DNA of 64,000 nucleotides from Thalassolituus alkanivorans (GTDB taxonomy: Bacteria; Pseudomonadota; Gammaproteobacteria; Pseudomonadales; Oceanobacteraceae), in NCBI RefSeq assembly GCF_020447205.1, contig NZ_JAJAEL010000024.1:94232-158231 (forward strand), given 5' to 3'. The notes under the pieces were generated by a model. That model searched no databases. It was not told the DNA's origin and worked only from the letters and a program-made list of their open reading frames with translations. Of the stretch, positions 53,254-62,857 are shown piece after piece. The stretch's first letter is position 1. Each line of letters opens with the position of its first letter. Both the position numbers and the translations under genes were made by a program.

Positions 53254-55419
53254 ATGATCCGTTGGTTCTTTCTGTTTTTGCTGCTTTTCAGCAATGCCTC
53301 CCGGGCATCGATGCTGCCTGCGGCGCAGTGGCAGCAAATCCGGCTCAGCGATGATCGTGTGATTGAGGTGTTGCCCCGTGGTGATCAGCGCCAGTTGTGG
53401 GTTGAGACCCGCGACGGGGAAGCCCTGCTGGAAGTGAACGGCTACTGGTACTACGCCATGACCGGTGATGATGGTCTGCTGAGTGCAGGAGAGCCTCTGG
53501 TCAGTGGTACTCCGGCAGCAGAGTCCGTGCTTAAGCCATCATTTCATACGTTTGCTGCCCCGACCTCCCGCTTATCCACCTCCGGAACCTCTACCTTCAG
53601 CACTTCTGTTGCCGCTCCACAACGCAGACCTTTCCGTTACGACGCCAGCTCATCTTACTTTCGCCAGTCTCTGCTGGTGGTGCGTGTAGGCTTTGCTGAT
53701 CAGGCCTTTATTGCCAGTGATGCCGAGGTAGCTGCACGCTTCTTCGGCAGCGAAGGCAGCGTGCAGAATTACTACCGCGAGAACTCCTATCAGCAATTTG
53801 ATATTCAGCCTGCTCGTGAGCAAAACGGTGTGGCGGATGATGGCATCGTCAGTGTCGTGCTGAGCCGTAATCATCCGGATTTCGGCAACGGCTATGGCAG
53901 TGCCAGTCAGGCGCTGGTGCACGAGGTGCTGGCGCAGCTGGGCTCTCAACTGGATCTGAATGAATATGACCGCAACGGCGATCAGTGGCTCGACCCGAAT
54001 GAACTGGGTGTGGTGTTTCTGATTGCCGGCTATGAACAGGCCTATGCCGGCTCGGCAACCAGTCATCCTCGGGTATGGGCACATAAATCGACTCTGTATC
54101 AGGGCCGTCTGGGGAATTTTTATCTGGCGGAATACGCCATGTTTGGTGAGCAGCACCAGACGCATCTGGCGACCATCGGTGTGATCTGCCATGAGCTGGG
54201 ACACCTGCTGTTTGATCTGCCTGACCTGTATGACCGCAGCGGTAATGGTATGGGCATTGGCCGCTGGGGACTGATGGGGTTGGGGGGCTGGAACCGTACA
54301 GAGGGGGCAGCTGGCGAGACACCGGCGCATATGCTGGCATGGAGTAAAGAGCAGGCCGGGTTTATCCGTCCGCAGTCAGCAGTCAGTGGTGTTAACCAGG
54401 TGGCACTGCGTGCCGCCAGTGATGGTGATGATGCGCTGACTGTGCATCTGGATGCGTACCGCCATGGTGAACGCCTGATGCTCGAGCATCGCCGTCAGTC
54501 TGGCTATGACCAGGGTCTGCCGGGCAGTGGCGTACTGGTTAGCCGTATTAACGACCGTGCCGGTTTCGGCACCCTGAATGTGGCGCAACAGGAAGGCCGG
54601 TTGCTGGCCATTGAAGAAGCCGATGGCCGTGATGACCTGCTCAGCAACAGTAATCTGGGAGAGCCTTCCGATCTGTTCAGCTCGGTATCAGGCCAGACCC
54701 TGTATTCCGCCGCAGAAGGGCAGATCAGCAACAGCGGTGCTGTACAGTTGCTGCAACTGCAGGCTGGTCTGATCGCGGAGCTGGACGTTAATCTCTCTGC
54801 GGCTCCGGCGGGCGATAATCTGGGTCTGGATGAGTTGCCACCAAATGCCGTCTGGGGTGCTGCTGGTGGTTATGCTCAGGTGCTGATGACTCTGCCGGTT
54901 AAAGATGGGGTGTTGTCATTTGATGGTGTGGACCTGTTCGCTCTGGGTGATGGCCGGGCGGATATTGCCCTGTACCGTAGCTTTGATGGCCGGGAGGGGT
55001 GGGATCTTCTGGGGCAGGAACATCAGTTTATGCTGCAGAATGGCTGGAACCGGTTACTGCTGTCAGACCGTGTAGTGGCCAGCGGGCTGGAAAGTGTTGT
55101 GCTGCAGATCAGTGTGCAGTCGCTGTCTGGCCTGGCGCCTCTGGTAACGGATGAGCAGGGTGGCCTCAGTGGTCAGACCTGGGTGCGGGATGATAATGCT
55201 GCGGCATATCAGGAGGCAGGGTTTGACGCCAGTGTACGCCTGTTGGTCAGCGTGGATTCTGTTGCAGACATTGAAGTGCCTGCCGTGGATGCGGGTAAAG
55301 GCAATGTCAGCTCAGGTCAGGATACCGGCGCCGCTGCGGATTCAGCATCTTCGGCGGGGGCTCTGTGGTTTATATTTCCTCTTTTGTCCTTTCTTGGCTT
55401 ACGCCGTCGCACCGTCTGA
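53254..55419 (+). CDS. M6-family secreted metalloprotease with GlyGly-CTERM-like tail
   Basis: The 721 residues begin with a signal peptide (about 1-20) and carry the zinc site HELGH in CHELGHLLFDLPDLYD (about 312) of immune-inhibitor-A-like peptidases. An EF-hand-like DRNGDQWLDPNEL lies near residue 235. The C-terminus is a sorting-type tail: Ser/Ala-rich linker, hydrophobic span (GALWFIFPLLSFLGL) and RRR. The rhombosortase gene follows 114 bp later, so cleavage and surface release by that enzyme are inferred. The ribosome-binding site is weak. Confidence 0.9.
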   Translation: MIRWFFLFLLLFSNASRASMLPAAQWQQIRLSDDRVIEVLPRGDQRQLWVETRDGEALLEVNGYWYYAMTGDDGLLSAGEPLVSGTPAAESVLKPSFHTFAAPTSRLSTSGTSTFSTSVAAPQRRPFRYDASSSYFRQSLLVVRVGFADQAFIASDAEVAARFFGSEGSVQNYYRENSYQQFDIQPAREQNGVADDGIVSVVLSRNHPDFGNGYGSASQALVHEVLAQLGSQLDLNEYDRNGDQWLDPNELGVVFLIAGYEQAYAGSATSHPRVWAHKSTLYQGRLGNFYLAEYAMFGEQHQTHLATIGVICHELGHLLFDLPDLYDRSGNGMGIGRWGLMGLGGWNRTEGAAGETPAHMLAWSKEQAGFIRPQSAVSGVNQVALRAASDGDDALTVHLDAYRHGERLMLEHRRQSGYDQGLPGSGVLVSRINDRAGFGTLNVAQQEGRLLAIEEADGRDDLLSNSNLGEPSDLFSSVSGQTLYSAAEGQISNSGAVQLLQLQAGLIAELDVNLSAAPAGDNLGLDELPPNAVWGAAGGYAQVLMTLPVKDGVLSFDGVDLFALGDGRADIALYRSFDGREGWDLLGQEHQFMLQNGWNRLLLSDRVVASGLESVVLQISVQSLSGLAPLVTDEQGGLSGQTWVRDDNAAAYQEAGFDASVRLLVSVDSVADIEVPAVDAGKGNVSSGQDTGAAADSASSAGALWFIFPLLSFLGLRRRTV

Positions 55420-55533
55420 CGTGTGCATTTCTTTTATTCAGCCGTAGCCATATCGCGGCACAGAGTGAATAATCCCATCTGAATCCGGCGGCACAGTGCT
55501 GCTGTAATCTTTCCGACAAACCGAGGATGGGCT

Positions 55534-56145
55534 TTGTCTTCTCCGTTCAGATTTGCCTCGCTGTTGCGGGGCTATACCCTCTATTTACTCATGCTTGTTG
55601 TGGTTGCCTGCCTGGCACTGGCAGAGCCCTTAAGCGGCCAGTGGCTGCGTTTTGACCGTCTGGCAATCGCTGACGGCCAGTGGTGGCGCCTGTTTACTGC
55701 CAGCTGGGTGCATATTTCCGGAAATCATGCGCTGAGTAATATGGCTGGGATTGCTTTGTTTGCTTATATCGCCGGCCCTTCGCTGAATTCAGTGCGCGGC
55801 CTGTTGTTGCTGTGTTGGTGTGTATTGTTTGTTGGCTGCGGTCTTTATGTGTTTGCTCCGGATCTGTATCGCTATGGCGGAATGTCCGGAGCTTCGCATG
55901 GTTTATTGCTGGTTGCGCCCTTTGTTTCGCCCTTTTACGGCCGTCGTATCGCCTGGCTGTTTTTTGTGGTGATTGTGGTCAAAGTCGCCTGGGAACAAAC
56001 TCTCTGGTATGACGATATGGCTCTGGCGGATGTGATTGGTGGCCGGGTTGAAACCCGCTCACATTTGTTCGGGACACTGGCCGGAATATTTTTCTTGATG
56101 CAGCTGTACTGGCGACGAATTCTCAGGCTGGCACCGTCAGACTAG
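55534..56145 (+). CDS. rhombosortase (rhomboid-family intramembrane serine protease)
   Basis: The 203-residue membrane protein has about six helices. It carries the rhomboid landmarks: ASWVHISGNHALSNMAG (His/Asn loop), the catalytic Ser in YGGMSGASHGLLL (about 118) and the His in RSHLFGTLAG (about 176). The GMSGASHG form and short length match rhombosortases, which cut GlyGly-CTERM tails. The preceding M6 protease carries such a tail and is the probable substrate. The start is TTG with GAGG upstream; no ATG fits the frame. Confidence 0.86.
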   Translation: MSSPFRFASLLRGYTLYLLMLVVVACLALAEPLSGQWLRFDRLAIADGQWWRLFTASWVHISGNHALSNMAGIALFAYIAGPSLNSVRGLLLLCWCVLFVGCGLYVFAPDLYRYGGMSGASHGLLLVAPFVSPFYGRRIAWLFFVVIVVKVAWEQTLWYDDMALADVIGGRVETRSHLFGTLAGIFFLMQLYWRRILRLAPSD

Positions 56146-56177
56146 GAGCGTATCGGCTAAGCCGATGAGAAGCATCG

Positions 56178-56217
56178 GAGCAATAAAAAAGGCAGCCACG
56201 CTGCCTTTTTTATTGCT
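56178..56217. terminator. bidirectional terminator after rhombosortase
   Basis: GAGCAATAAAAAAGGCAGC and GCTGCCTTTTTTATTGCTC pair over their whole length, ending both the rhombosortase and the convergent AraC gene. Confidence 0.92.
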
Positions 56218-56240
56218 CTTTTTACCAGGCGGTTACCGGG

Positions 56241-57290
56241 TCAGCCGTTGGCGGCTATCGGCATCTGCTTGTGTGACTGACGATACTGAGCCGGGCTCTG
56301 ATCAATTTCTTTGATAAAGATCCGGTCCAGAGTGCGACGGCCGGACAAGCCGATATTCAGCGCAATCTGCTCAATACTTTCATCGGTATTAACCAACAGG
56401 CGTTTGGCGGTTTCCAGACGCACACTGGTTACAATCTGCTTCAGCGAGGTTTCTTCGCGGTGCAGGTGGCGGTTCAGAGTGCGGGCACTGATGTGGAAGT
56501 AATCAGCAACTTCCTGCTGGTTGGCATTCAGGCGTATTTTGTTCTGCAGGAAAGCCTTGCGGATGCGCTCAGCCAGAGAGCCGGAGCGTGCCAGTTTGCG
56601 GTATTGCTCTTCCACCTCGCGCTTCATCATATTCAGAATGTGCGGATTGGTGTTATGCAGACCTTCATCCAGCCACTTACTGTGGAACTGGATAGAACAT
56701 TCGTCAGCATTGAACTGCACGTCGCTGCGCCATTGCGAGCTGTAGTGCTCACTGTACTGCGTGGCCGGGAATGGCAGGGCGATGGTACTGATGCTCAGTT
56801 CCGGGCCACACAGCTGTCGCAGCCAGCTCAGCAGGGTGCTGATAATGATTTCGGTGCGACGGCGCTGAGTTGAAACAATAAAGTTCTCTTCAACCGGCAG
56901 TTTTACCTTAATGATGTTATCGCGGGTACGGGTTACCTGAATTTCCAGCTGATCACTCAGCAGGGAGGAAAACTTCTCCAGATAATAGAGTGCTTCGCGC
57001 AGGGTGTTGCAGCATAGAAACAGGTGCTGCAGCTGGCAGCTGCTGTGAACGTTGAATTTATGTGACGACTGCACACACAGTGACTCGTCATTTGTACGCT
57101 TAACCAGCTGGCTGATTAATTCATCGGCATCTTCTGCGTTGATCCGGCTGTCAGGATCTTTCAGTTGCTTAAGCACACGCTGAATCGCACCGGAAGCACT
57201 GTCCGGCAGCTGATCAAAAAACGTAGGGCCTGCAGCTTCCAGCAGAGGACGAACCAATGCGGTGGATACGTAACCTTGTTCCATGTTCAT
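56241..57290 (-). CDS. AraC-family regulator, OruR-like
   Basis: The 349 residues combine an N-terminal arabinose-binding-like (OruR-type, PF12625-like) ligand domain (about 10-215) with a C-terminal AraC double helix-turn-helix (about 245-340: QQEVADYFHISARTLNRHL and EQIALNIGLSGRRTLDRIF). The effector is unknown. It is monocistronic; nearby target candidates are itself and the outer-membrane protein gene at 57590-58324. Start 57290 or 57284 are equally possible. Confidence 0.9.
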   Translation of the reverse strand: MNMEQGYVSTALVRPLLEAAGPTFFDQLPDSASGAIQRVLKQLKDPDSRINAEDADELISQLVKRTNDESLCVQSSHKFNVHSSCQLQHLFLCCNTLREALYYLEKFSSLLSDQLEIQVTRTRDNIIKVKLPVEENFIVSTQRRRTEIIISTLLSWLRQLCGPELSISTIALPFPATQYSEHYSSQWRSDVQFNADECSIQFHSKWLDEGLHNTNPHILNMMKREVEEQYRKLARSGSLAERIRKAFLQNKIRLNANQQEVADYFHISARTLNRHLHREETSLKQIVTSVRLETAKRLLVNTDESIEQIALNIGLSGRRTLDRIFIKEIDQSPAQYRQSHKQMPIAANG

Positions 57291-57589
57291 AGGCGTCTAA
57301 TCTGATTCGGTTTTTGTTTTTTAACCTTACTCAATAGCAAGCGGTATGCCACTGATAGGTTGGTAAAAAGAGCAGGCATTATGGTAAATGAATGTGACCA
57401 AATTTGTCATGTGTTACCGTAGGTAACAAAGGGCTGGCACTTATCTACCCGAGCCCCCATTCTGGTCTAATGAGAAAGGTTATATTGTGACGAATCTAAC
57501 AATTATTGGCATAAACCTACCCGGAATGAGGTTTTTTTAGCATTTTCTTGTCCGGGCAGGAGGTGAAGAAGGTACGGTTGTTCGCTTTT

Positions 57590-58324
57590 TCAGAATTCGT
57601 ACTGCGCACCCAATGTTATCAATTGGAAGCGAACACGGCTGAACTCTTTGCTATCCAGCGCCGTTGTCTCCAATTCGGCGCGTAATGCCAGATCAGGAAG
57701 CGCGCGCCAGAAGAATCCGCCACCGGAAATCTGGTCAACGGCAGATGTTTGTTTGGTGCTGACGATACGGCGGCTGATGGTTTGGTCCTGGAATGCTTTG
57801 ATTTCAACAGTGTCATAATCAGCCACCCACAGGTTGGCACCGGTTTTCAGGAAAAAATCGATACTGTCGGTCAGTGGGAAACGGTAGCGGAAAGTAATAA
57901 GAAAACTTTGCGGACGGGCGCTGGCAAAGCCGGTGTAGGTGGCATAGGCCTGTTCGCTGGCTGTTGCTTTGGTTCCGGCTACTGTGCCGTGTTTCGCGTT
58001 TTTAAACGTCGGTGGCTTATCATCAGCCACATCAGTGAAGTCGGCTTTCGGATCATCGTAACTGGCCTCACCAATATCCATAATGCCGAATTCCAGAGCC
58101 AGCCGGTCGGTAATGTTGGGTCCGAATGTCAGTTTGATGGTGTTGCCGAAAGAGTCCATATCCTGAGAGTCAGTGATACCGCCCTGCAGGCCAACAAATC
58201 CGCCTTCAGCCTGTGCTGCAGGGGATAGCAGGGATAAACCGAGCAGAGAGCTCAGCGCCAGCGAAGTCAGCATGCCACCACGTGCAGGTGTGCAGGAATA
58301 TGAGGCCATAGTGAGGGAGTCCAT
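57590..58324 (-). CDS. OmpA/OmpW-like outer-membrane beta-barrel protein
   Basis: The 244 residues contain a signal peptide (cleaved after SPAAQA, about residue 39 of this start) and a small barrel with strands such as GGFVGLQGGITD, FLITFRYRFPLTD and FFLKTGANLWVADY, ending in LGAQYEF with a terminal Phe. It resembles the eight-stranded OmpA-like barrel family. Starts at 58309 or 58273 would give a shorter signal peptide and are plausible, as no start has a good ribosome-binding site. Ligand unknown. Confidence 0.75.
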   Translation of the reverse strand: MDSLTMASYSCTPARGGMLTSLALSSLLGLSLLSPAAQAEGGFVGLQGGITDSQDMDSFGNTIKLTFGPNITDRLALEFGIMDIGEASYDDPKADFTDVADDKPPTFKNAKHGTVAGTKATASEQAYATYTGFASARPQSFLITFRYRFPLTDSIDFFLKTGANLWVADYDTVEIKAFQDQTISRRIVSTKQTSAVDQISGGGFFWRALPDLALRAELETTALDSKEFSRVRFQLITLGAQYEF

Positions 58325-58682
58325 TTTTATAGTTGTTCTGATCTGCCTGAGCAGGAATTATCTTGTTATTTTGTTGGCAGGAATTCAGCGGTATTCGCTA
58401 CAGATTCCTGACGTTTGCGCATGATACCAGCCACCGCTTCAATATAAAGCCACTCTTCGGGCAATTTACGTTATAAAACCGCAGCCGGATGCAGCAGGCT
58501 GCACGTTCTGGAGTGCGTCTGGCAGAGCGCACTGTGGATGGAGGTCCGGGAGATATAGGCCTATTTGTCATTAAGTCTGTCCGATGAGCCTCTGATATTG
58601 GAAAATATGGCAATAATTGCCTTTATTTTCCGGCGAATTTTGCTATCGTTTATGAAAATCAATTCTTAAAACTACGGTTAAT
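58325..58682. other. divergent intergenic region, 358 bp
   Basis: This holds the promoters of the barrel protein and of the STAS-like gene. The right 60 bp are AT-rich, with a TATCGT-like -10 near 58643. A perfect ATAGGCCTAT palindrome lies at 58555-58564. No gene is supported. Confidence 0.4.
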
Positions 58683-59087
58683 ATGACAATTCGAGGTGTG
58701 AATTCTCCGGCAAAGCCAGCTACCTGGCTGGGAGAAAACGGCATTGTCTACCACGACCTTCACGGCTTCAGCCATTTGACGATCGATCTTGTCCGTTTTA
58801 TGCACAATGCTCATGGGCGGATTGCGGGGCAGCGCAAGCGACCTGTATTACTGCTGGGGCAGGATATTCTTACCGTTGATTTCGAGGTGCAGCTTTTCGC
58901 TTCACACCCCGATCTTCTGCGTACCACAACAGCGCTGGCGATTGTGGGCGACTCTTTTATGCTGCGTCATCTGACGGCGATGTTTCTCAGTTATCACGCT
59001 CCCGCCTATCCGGTGCAACGCTTTGATCAGCGTGATGAGGCCGAATGCTGGCTGACGGGGATAGCCGCTCAGGCTCAGCATGGCTGA
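58683..59087 (+). CDS. STAS/SpoIIAA-like domain protein
   Basis: The 134 residues resemble the STAS-like family DUF7793: an opening strand with GIVYHDLHGFSHLTID, then RKRPVLLLGQDILTVDFEV, a region ATTALAIVGDSFMLRHLTAMFLSY and the closing RFDQRDEAECWL helix. Such domains bind partners or lipids; no partner switch kinase is nearby. It has no obvious Shine-Dalgarno sequence. It ends 23 bp before the convergent MaoC-like gene. Confidence 0.7.
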   Translation: MTIRGVNSPAKPATWLGENGIVYHDLHGFSHLTIDLVRFMHNAHGRIAGQRKRPVLLLGQDILTVDFEVQLFASHPDLLRTTTALAIVGDSFMLRHLTAMFLSYHAPAYPVQRFDQRDEAECWLTGIAAQAQHG

Positions 59088-59110
59088 GCCTGAAGGCTGC
59101 TTCTGTCTCT

Positions 59111-60007
59111 TCAGATTTTCTCAATCCGTCCTTTCATATGAACCTTTTCGCCTCGGACGCTGCGCAGCTCGAAGTCGATGCCAGCGTTGTTTGGCTGATC
59201 ACTGCTGAGTGTTTCGTGCAGGTTGTAGTGCAATTCGACAGCGGATGGCAGGAAGACCGGCAGCTTAAATTCAGTCGTCAGGCGACAAGCATCGCTGTGC
59301 AGCAGGGGTTGCAGCGCCGCCGCTGTACGGGCTTTGCTCCACATACCATGGGCAATGTGGCTTTTGAAACCGAACAGTTTGGCTGACAGAGCGTAGAGGT
59401 GAATGGGATTGGAATCACCGGAAACCCGCGCATAGCGCCGACCCAGATTACTGTGCAGCGTCCAGCGTTCTACGGTGGCGAAGCTGGCCAGTGGTGGTCG
59501 CTCTTTTTTCGCTCCTTTGGCTTCAGTGCTGCGCATGCGCGCCAGATTGGTACTGACTGATTCCCAGACTTTTTCACCGCCGATGGTTATTTCGGTATGA
59601 ATATCAAATTCCAGCCCTTTATCGGTTTTTGTGCTTCCGGAAAAATGACAGCGGATATCCAGTTTCTCTTCCTGGCGAATGGCTCGGTATTGAGTGATCT
59701 CATTGCGGATATGCACCAGCCCCATGAGGGCGAGAGGAAATTGCTTATGCAGCATCAGCTCCATGTGCAGCGGGAATGCCAGTACGTGTGGGTAGGTCAG
59801 CGGCAGCAAGGATGTCTGAGTGCGGAAGCCGCAGACGCTGGCGTAAGCCGCTACCCGCTCCGGGCGCGCTTTCACACCAACCAGCAGAGCTTCAATATCA
59901 GGCATCTGTATATCACGCTGGCCGGCGCCACGTGCCAGCAGCGCCCGGGCGTATTGGCTCAGAGTTCCCGGAGTCGCACTGAATTGCATGCGTATAGCTT
60001 GAGTCAT
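59111..60007 (-). CDS. MaoC-like hotdog acyl dehydratase
   Basis: The 298 residues carry the MaoC/hydratase-2 motif YARVSGDSNPIHLYALSAKLFGFKSHIAHGM (key Asp, His and the following His-Gly-Met) in a C-terminal hotdog domain, with a degenerate N-terminal hotdog half (LLPLTYPHVLAFPLHMELM). This is the layout of two-hotdog (R)-specific enoyl-CoA hydratases. The ATG at 60007 has AAGGA upstream; the open frame extends far upstream only because it runs antisense to the AraC gene. It is divergent from that AraC regulator, its probable controller. Confidence 0.86.
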   Translation of the reverse strand: MTQAIRMQFSATPGTLSQYARALLARGAGQRDIQMPDIEALLVGVKARPERVAAYASVCGFRTQTSLLPLTYPHVLAFPLHMELMLHKQFPLALMGLVHIRNEITQYRAIRQEEKLDIRCHFSGSTKTDKGLEFDIHTEITIGGEKVWESVSTNLARMRSTEAKGAKKERPPLASFATVERWTLHSNLGRRYARVSGDSNPIHLYALSAKLFGFKSHIAHGMWSKARTAAALQPLLHSDACRLTTEFKLPVFLPSAVELHYNLHETLSSDQPNNAGIDFELRSVRGEKVHMKGRIEKI

Positions 60008-60190
60008 GGCCACGGTGTCCTTAATTAATATTCTGATCAGACAAGGGTGAGAAAGGGGAGTATAGAGGCAGCTTGCAGAGGGCCATTGGCGCAGCCACTT
60101 CGTGTGCGGCGTCAGTTTGGTCAATAGGACTTGCAGCGGCCTGTTTATCTGGCAGAATTCGCCAACACTCATCAGGAATTTCAACGACTT

Positions 60191-61213
60191 ATGTCCGGTG
60201 GAATGACAGAACTGCGTGACTCTGGCGTCATGATCCAGCTGGCTCATCAGGCCATGCTGAAAATGGGGTTGGATGTGGATGCGGTGTTTGCGCGTTTGGG
60301 GGTTACCCCTGAGTTGCTGGCAGACAGGAATATCCGCACACCACACGAAGCTCAGCTGATCTTTTGGCATGTGCTGGAAGAGGTCAGCCAGGATGCTGAT
60401 ATCGGTCTGCATCTTGGCGAACATATGCCTGTATATAAGGGGCAGGTGCTTCAGTACCTGTTTCTGTCCAGTCCGACCTTTGGTGAGGGGTTGAAAAGAG
60501 CACTGAATTATCAGCGCCTGCTCAGCGATGCTTCTCAGGCCAGTACCGGCACGGAAGGCGATCAGGCATATATTCTGGTCGAGAGTGCCAGCGACCGTGT
60601 GGCCGGCCTGCGCCATCTGAATGAATGCATGGCGCTTGGCCTGATCCGTTTCTTCCGTTATGTAACCGATGATGCCTTTGTGCCATCCTGCGTTCATTTC
60701 AGCCATGAAAAACCGGCTGACAGTACGGAGCATGAGCGGATTTTTGCCTGTCCGGTTCTGTTTGAACAGGATGACAACCGTATTTATTTCAATACCCAGC
60801 TGCTGGATATGCCGTCTTCCCATGCTGAGCCGGAACTGCTGCAGCTGCACGAAAAACTGGCGATTGAGCATGTGGCCAAGCTGGAGCGTCAGGATATTGT
60901 GACCAGGGTATACAGGGTCTTCGGCGAAATTCTGGAAACGGGACAGGTCAGTCTGGAAGATGTCGCGGAGCGGCTGGACATTAAATCCCGCACATTACGT
61001 ACCCGTCTGGCGGAAGCGGGCACTAACTTCAATCAGTTGCTGGCAGACTACCGCTGCAACCTGGCTAAACGTCTGTTATCCGGTACCGATGAGAGTATCG
61101 ACGAGATTGTCTACCTTACCGGTTTTTCTGAACCGAGTACTTTCTACAGGGCATTTAAACGCTGGACCAGCCAGACACCGGTTGAGTACCGCAATCAGCG
61201 TAAACAGTTATGA
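60191..61213 (+). CDS. AraC-family regulator divergent from the MaoC-like gene
   Basis: The 340 residues have an OruR-type ligand domain (about 10-200) and a C-terminal AraC DNA-binding domain (about 235-335: EDVAERLDIKSRTLRTRL and DEIVYLTGFSEPSTFYRAFKRWT). ATG at 60191 gives the usual family length; TTG at 60131 would add 20 residues. Its divergence from the acyl dehydratase gene suggests control of fatty-acid or polyhydroxyalkanoate-type metabolism, an inference from context. Confidence 0.88.
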   Translation: MSGGMTELRDSGVMIQLAHQAMLKMGLDVDAVFARLGVTPELLADRNIRTPHEAQLIFWHVLEEVSQDADIGLHLGEHMPVYKGQVLQYLFLSSPTFGEGLKRALNYQRLLSDASQASTGTEGDQAYILVESASDRVAGLRHLNECMALGLIRFFRYVTDDAFVPSCVHFSHEKPADSTEHERIFACPVLFEQDDNRIYFNTQLLDMPSSHAEPELLQLHEKLAIEHVAKLERQDIVTRVYRVFGEILETGQVSLEDVAERLDIKSRTLRTRLAEAGTNFNQLLADYRCNLAKRLLSGTDESIDEIVYLTGFSEPSTFYRAFKRWTSQTPVEYRNQRKQL

Positions 61214-61360
61214 AGTGGGCTGATTAGCCTTTTCTTGCAGGGTAATACTTTCAGTCGTCGTGAATCTTTAACTTATTGTCATAATAGTGTTCATTTTTTG
61301 ATCTGGTTTTCTTCGTGTGCCTGAGCCATTGTAATCGGGTTTTTATTCGGAGGATTTGTT

Positions 61361-61648
61361 ATGAGCCAGACGCAGAAATTATCACTGATTCAACCCTTGG
61401 TTGAGCACATGATGCAGACTCAGGACGTTGCAGAATGGCGTCAGGCCCTGCTCAATCAGGGAATTATGAGTAAAGAAGAAGTCATCGCCCTTGATCAGAA
61501 TGCTCTGCATGCAGCGTATAAAACATTTAAAATCATGCAGTTGCTGAATGAGCACCCGGATCACATCATGAATGAGATCGAGCGTAATAAAGTTTGCTGG
61601 AAACTGGATTTCAGCTACGACTATCATCAGGGCGCTGTCTGCTACTGA
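61361..61648 (+). CDS. small helical protein of unknown function
   Basis: The 95-residue product (MSQTQKLSLIQPLVEHMMQT at its start) is predicted mostly helical and ends KLDFSYDYHQGAVCY, with Cys next to the terminal Tyr. The ATG has a strong GGAGGA site and a terminator follows, so it is a real monocistronic gene. No family is recognised. No signal peptide or membrane span is present. Confidence 0.75.
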   Translation: MSQTQKLSLIQPLVEHMMQTQDVAEWRQALLNQGIMSKEEVIALDQNALHAAYKTFKIMQLLNEHPDHIMNEIERNKVCWKLDFSYDYHQGAVCY

Positions 61649-61683
61649 CCTGCAGGCCTGTACTTTTATCAGCCTGTTAGCGC

Positions 61684-61722
61684 AAACAAAAAAAGCCCGC
61701 CAGTTGCGGGCTTTTTTTGTTT
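61684..61722 (+). terminator. Rho-independent terminator after the 95-residue gene
   Basis: AAACAAAAAAAGCCCGC and GCGGGCTTTTTTTGTTT pair around CAGTT. Confidence 0.93.
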
Positions 61723-61807
61723 ACTGACTAAACTGTCACAGGGTTCAATTTCCGGCTGTTCTGGCCGATAACCCAAAGAACAGCAACACAGTCTGAGCGG
61801 AGGCTAT

Positions 61808-62857
61808 ATGGCAATCACAATTACCCCCTCGCAATACCGGAATTACGGCACCCAGAATCCTGAGGGCAGTAAAAAGGCCGGAGCTTCTGCCAGCGATGTA
61901 AAACAGGGGGCAGCCGCCGAATCCCTGGCTAAGGCACTTCCCGGCGTTATTCAGCTGGATAAAAAACAGAGTCCGGAGGAAACCGCTTCAGCCATCCTGC
62001 GCCATGTACAAAATGGTATTAACCAGCTGCGTTCCCAGGGGGCAGATCAGAGCCGCATCGATCAGCGCCTGCAGGCCGCCCGTGAAGGCATTGCCAAAGG
62101 TTATGCCCAGGCAACAGAGATGCTGGACGGTATGGGGCTGCTGGATGACGAATTAAAAGGCCAGATTGCCGCCGGACGCCAACTGGTCGACGATGGACTG
62201 GATCAGCTCGCCCGACCGGCAGAACAGAGTCGGGCGTTGCTTGCCAGTAAAAGCTCGCTCAGCGTGGCTAATGAGTTGTCTCTGCAGGTTCTGACTCAGG
62301 AAGGCGACCGGGTCACGGTACGCTTCTCCCAGGGCAGCAGTCTCAGCACGTCAATCAGCCAGGATGGGCAGGGTAATTCGGCTTTCAGTCTGCAGGCTTC
62401 GGCTCAGCAAAACTGGAGTATGGAAGTGAATGGCAGCCTGAGTGATGCCGAGCGGACGGCGCTGGCTGGCCTGTTTGATGATGTACAGTCACTGAGTGAG
62501 CGTTTCTTTGCCGGTGATATCGGTGCGGCATTGGGACAGGCAATGGACCTTGGCTTTGATGGCAGCCAGCTGGCGGCGATGAGTCTTAATCTGACTCAGC
62601 AAACGGTTGCGACCTCAACCAAAGCCTATGCCAGTGTTCAGCCGCAGTTGCCTACACCAGAGCTGGAATCGCTGAAAGCACCGCTGGCGTCTTATGTGGA
62701 TGCTTATATGGCTGCGCTGGAAAAGGCCAGACCTCTGGCTGATGCTCCGCAGACTTTGCAGGATCTGGTGAATCAATTGTTGCCGGAAGAAGAACGCTTA
62801 CCGGTCTGGAATTCTTTCCATGAAGGGTTGAATTCACTGCTTGCTAACAAAGCCTGA
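61808..62857 (+). CDS. DUF5610-like protein
   Basis: The 349 residues have an N-terminal helical domain (about 40-140, AILRHVQNGINQLRSQGAD and GYAQATEMLDGMGLL) resembling DUF5610, then a beta-rich region (about 150-215, LSLQVLTQEGDRVTVRF) and a C-terminal helical part. There is no signal peptide or membrane span. Function unknown. A GCGGAGG site precedes the ATG. The C-terminal half does not look like a known catalytic domain. Confidence 0.72.
   Translation: MAITITPSQYRNYGTQNPEGSKKAGASASDVKQGAAAESLAKALPGVIQLDKKQSPEETASAILRHVQNGINQLRSQGADQSRIDQRLQAAREGIAKGYAQATEMLDGMGLLDDELKGQIAAGRQLVDDGLDQLARPAEQSRALLASKSSLSVANELSLQVLTQEGDRVTVRFSQGSSLSTSISQDGQGNSAFSLQASAQQNWSMEVNGSLSDAERTALAGLFDDVQSLSERFFAGDIGAALGQAMDLGFDGSQLAAMSLNLTQQTVATSTKAYASVQPQLPTPELESLKAPLASYVDAYMAALEKARPLADAPQTLQDLVNQLLPEEERLPVWNSFHEGLNSLLANKA

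Noticed and set aside
57459..57469. ATTCTGGTCTA upstream of the AraC gene, resembling half of the phnW palindrome
   Set aside because: The second half (TGAGAA) does not match, and no PhoB-like box or phosphonate gene is nearby.
60008..60871. N-terminal extension of the MaoC-like protein giving 586 residues
   Set aside because: The extra part runs antisense through the AraC gene and shows no domain; the ATG at 60007 gives the normal family length.
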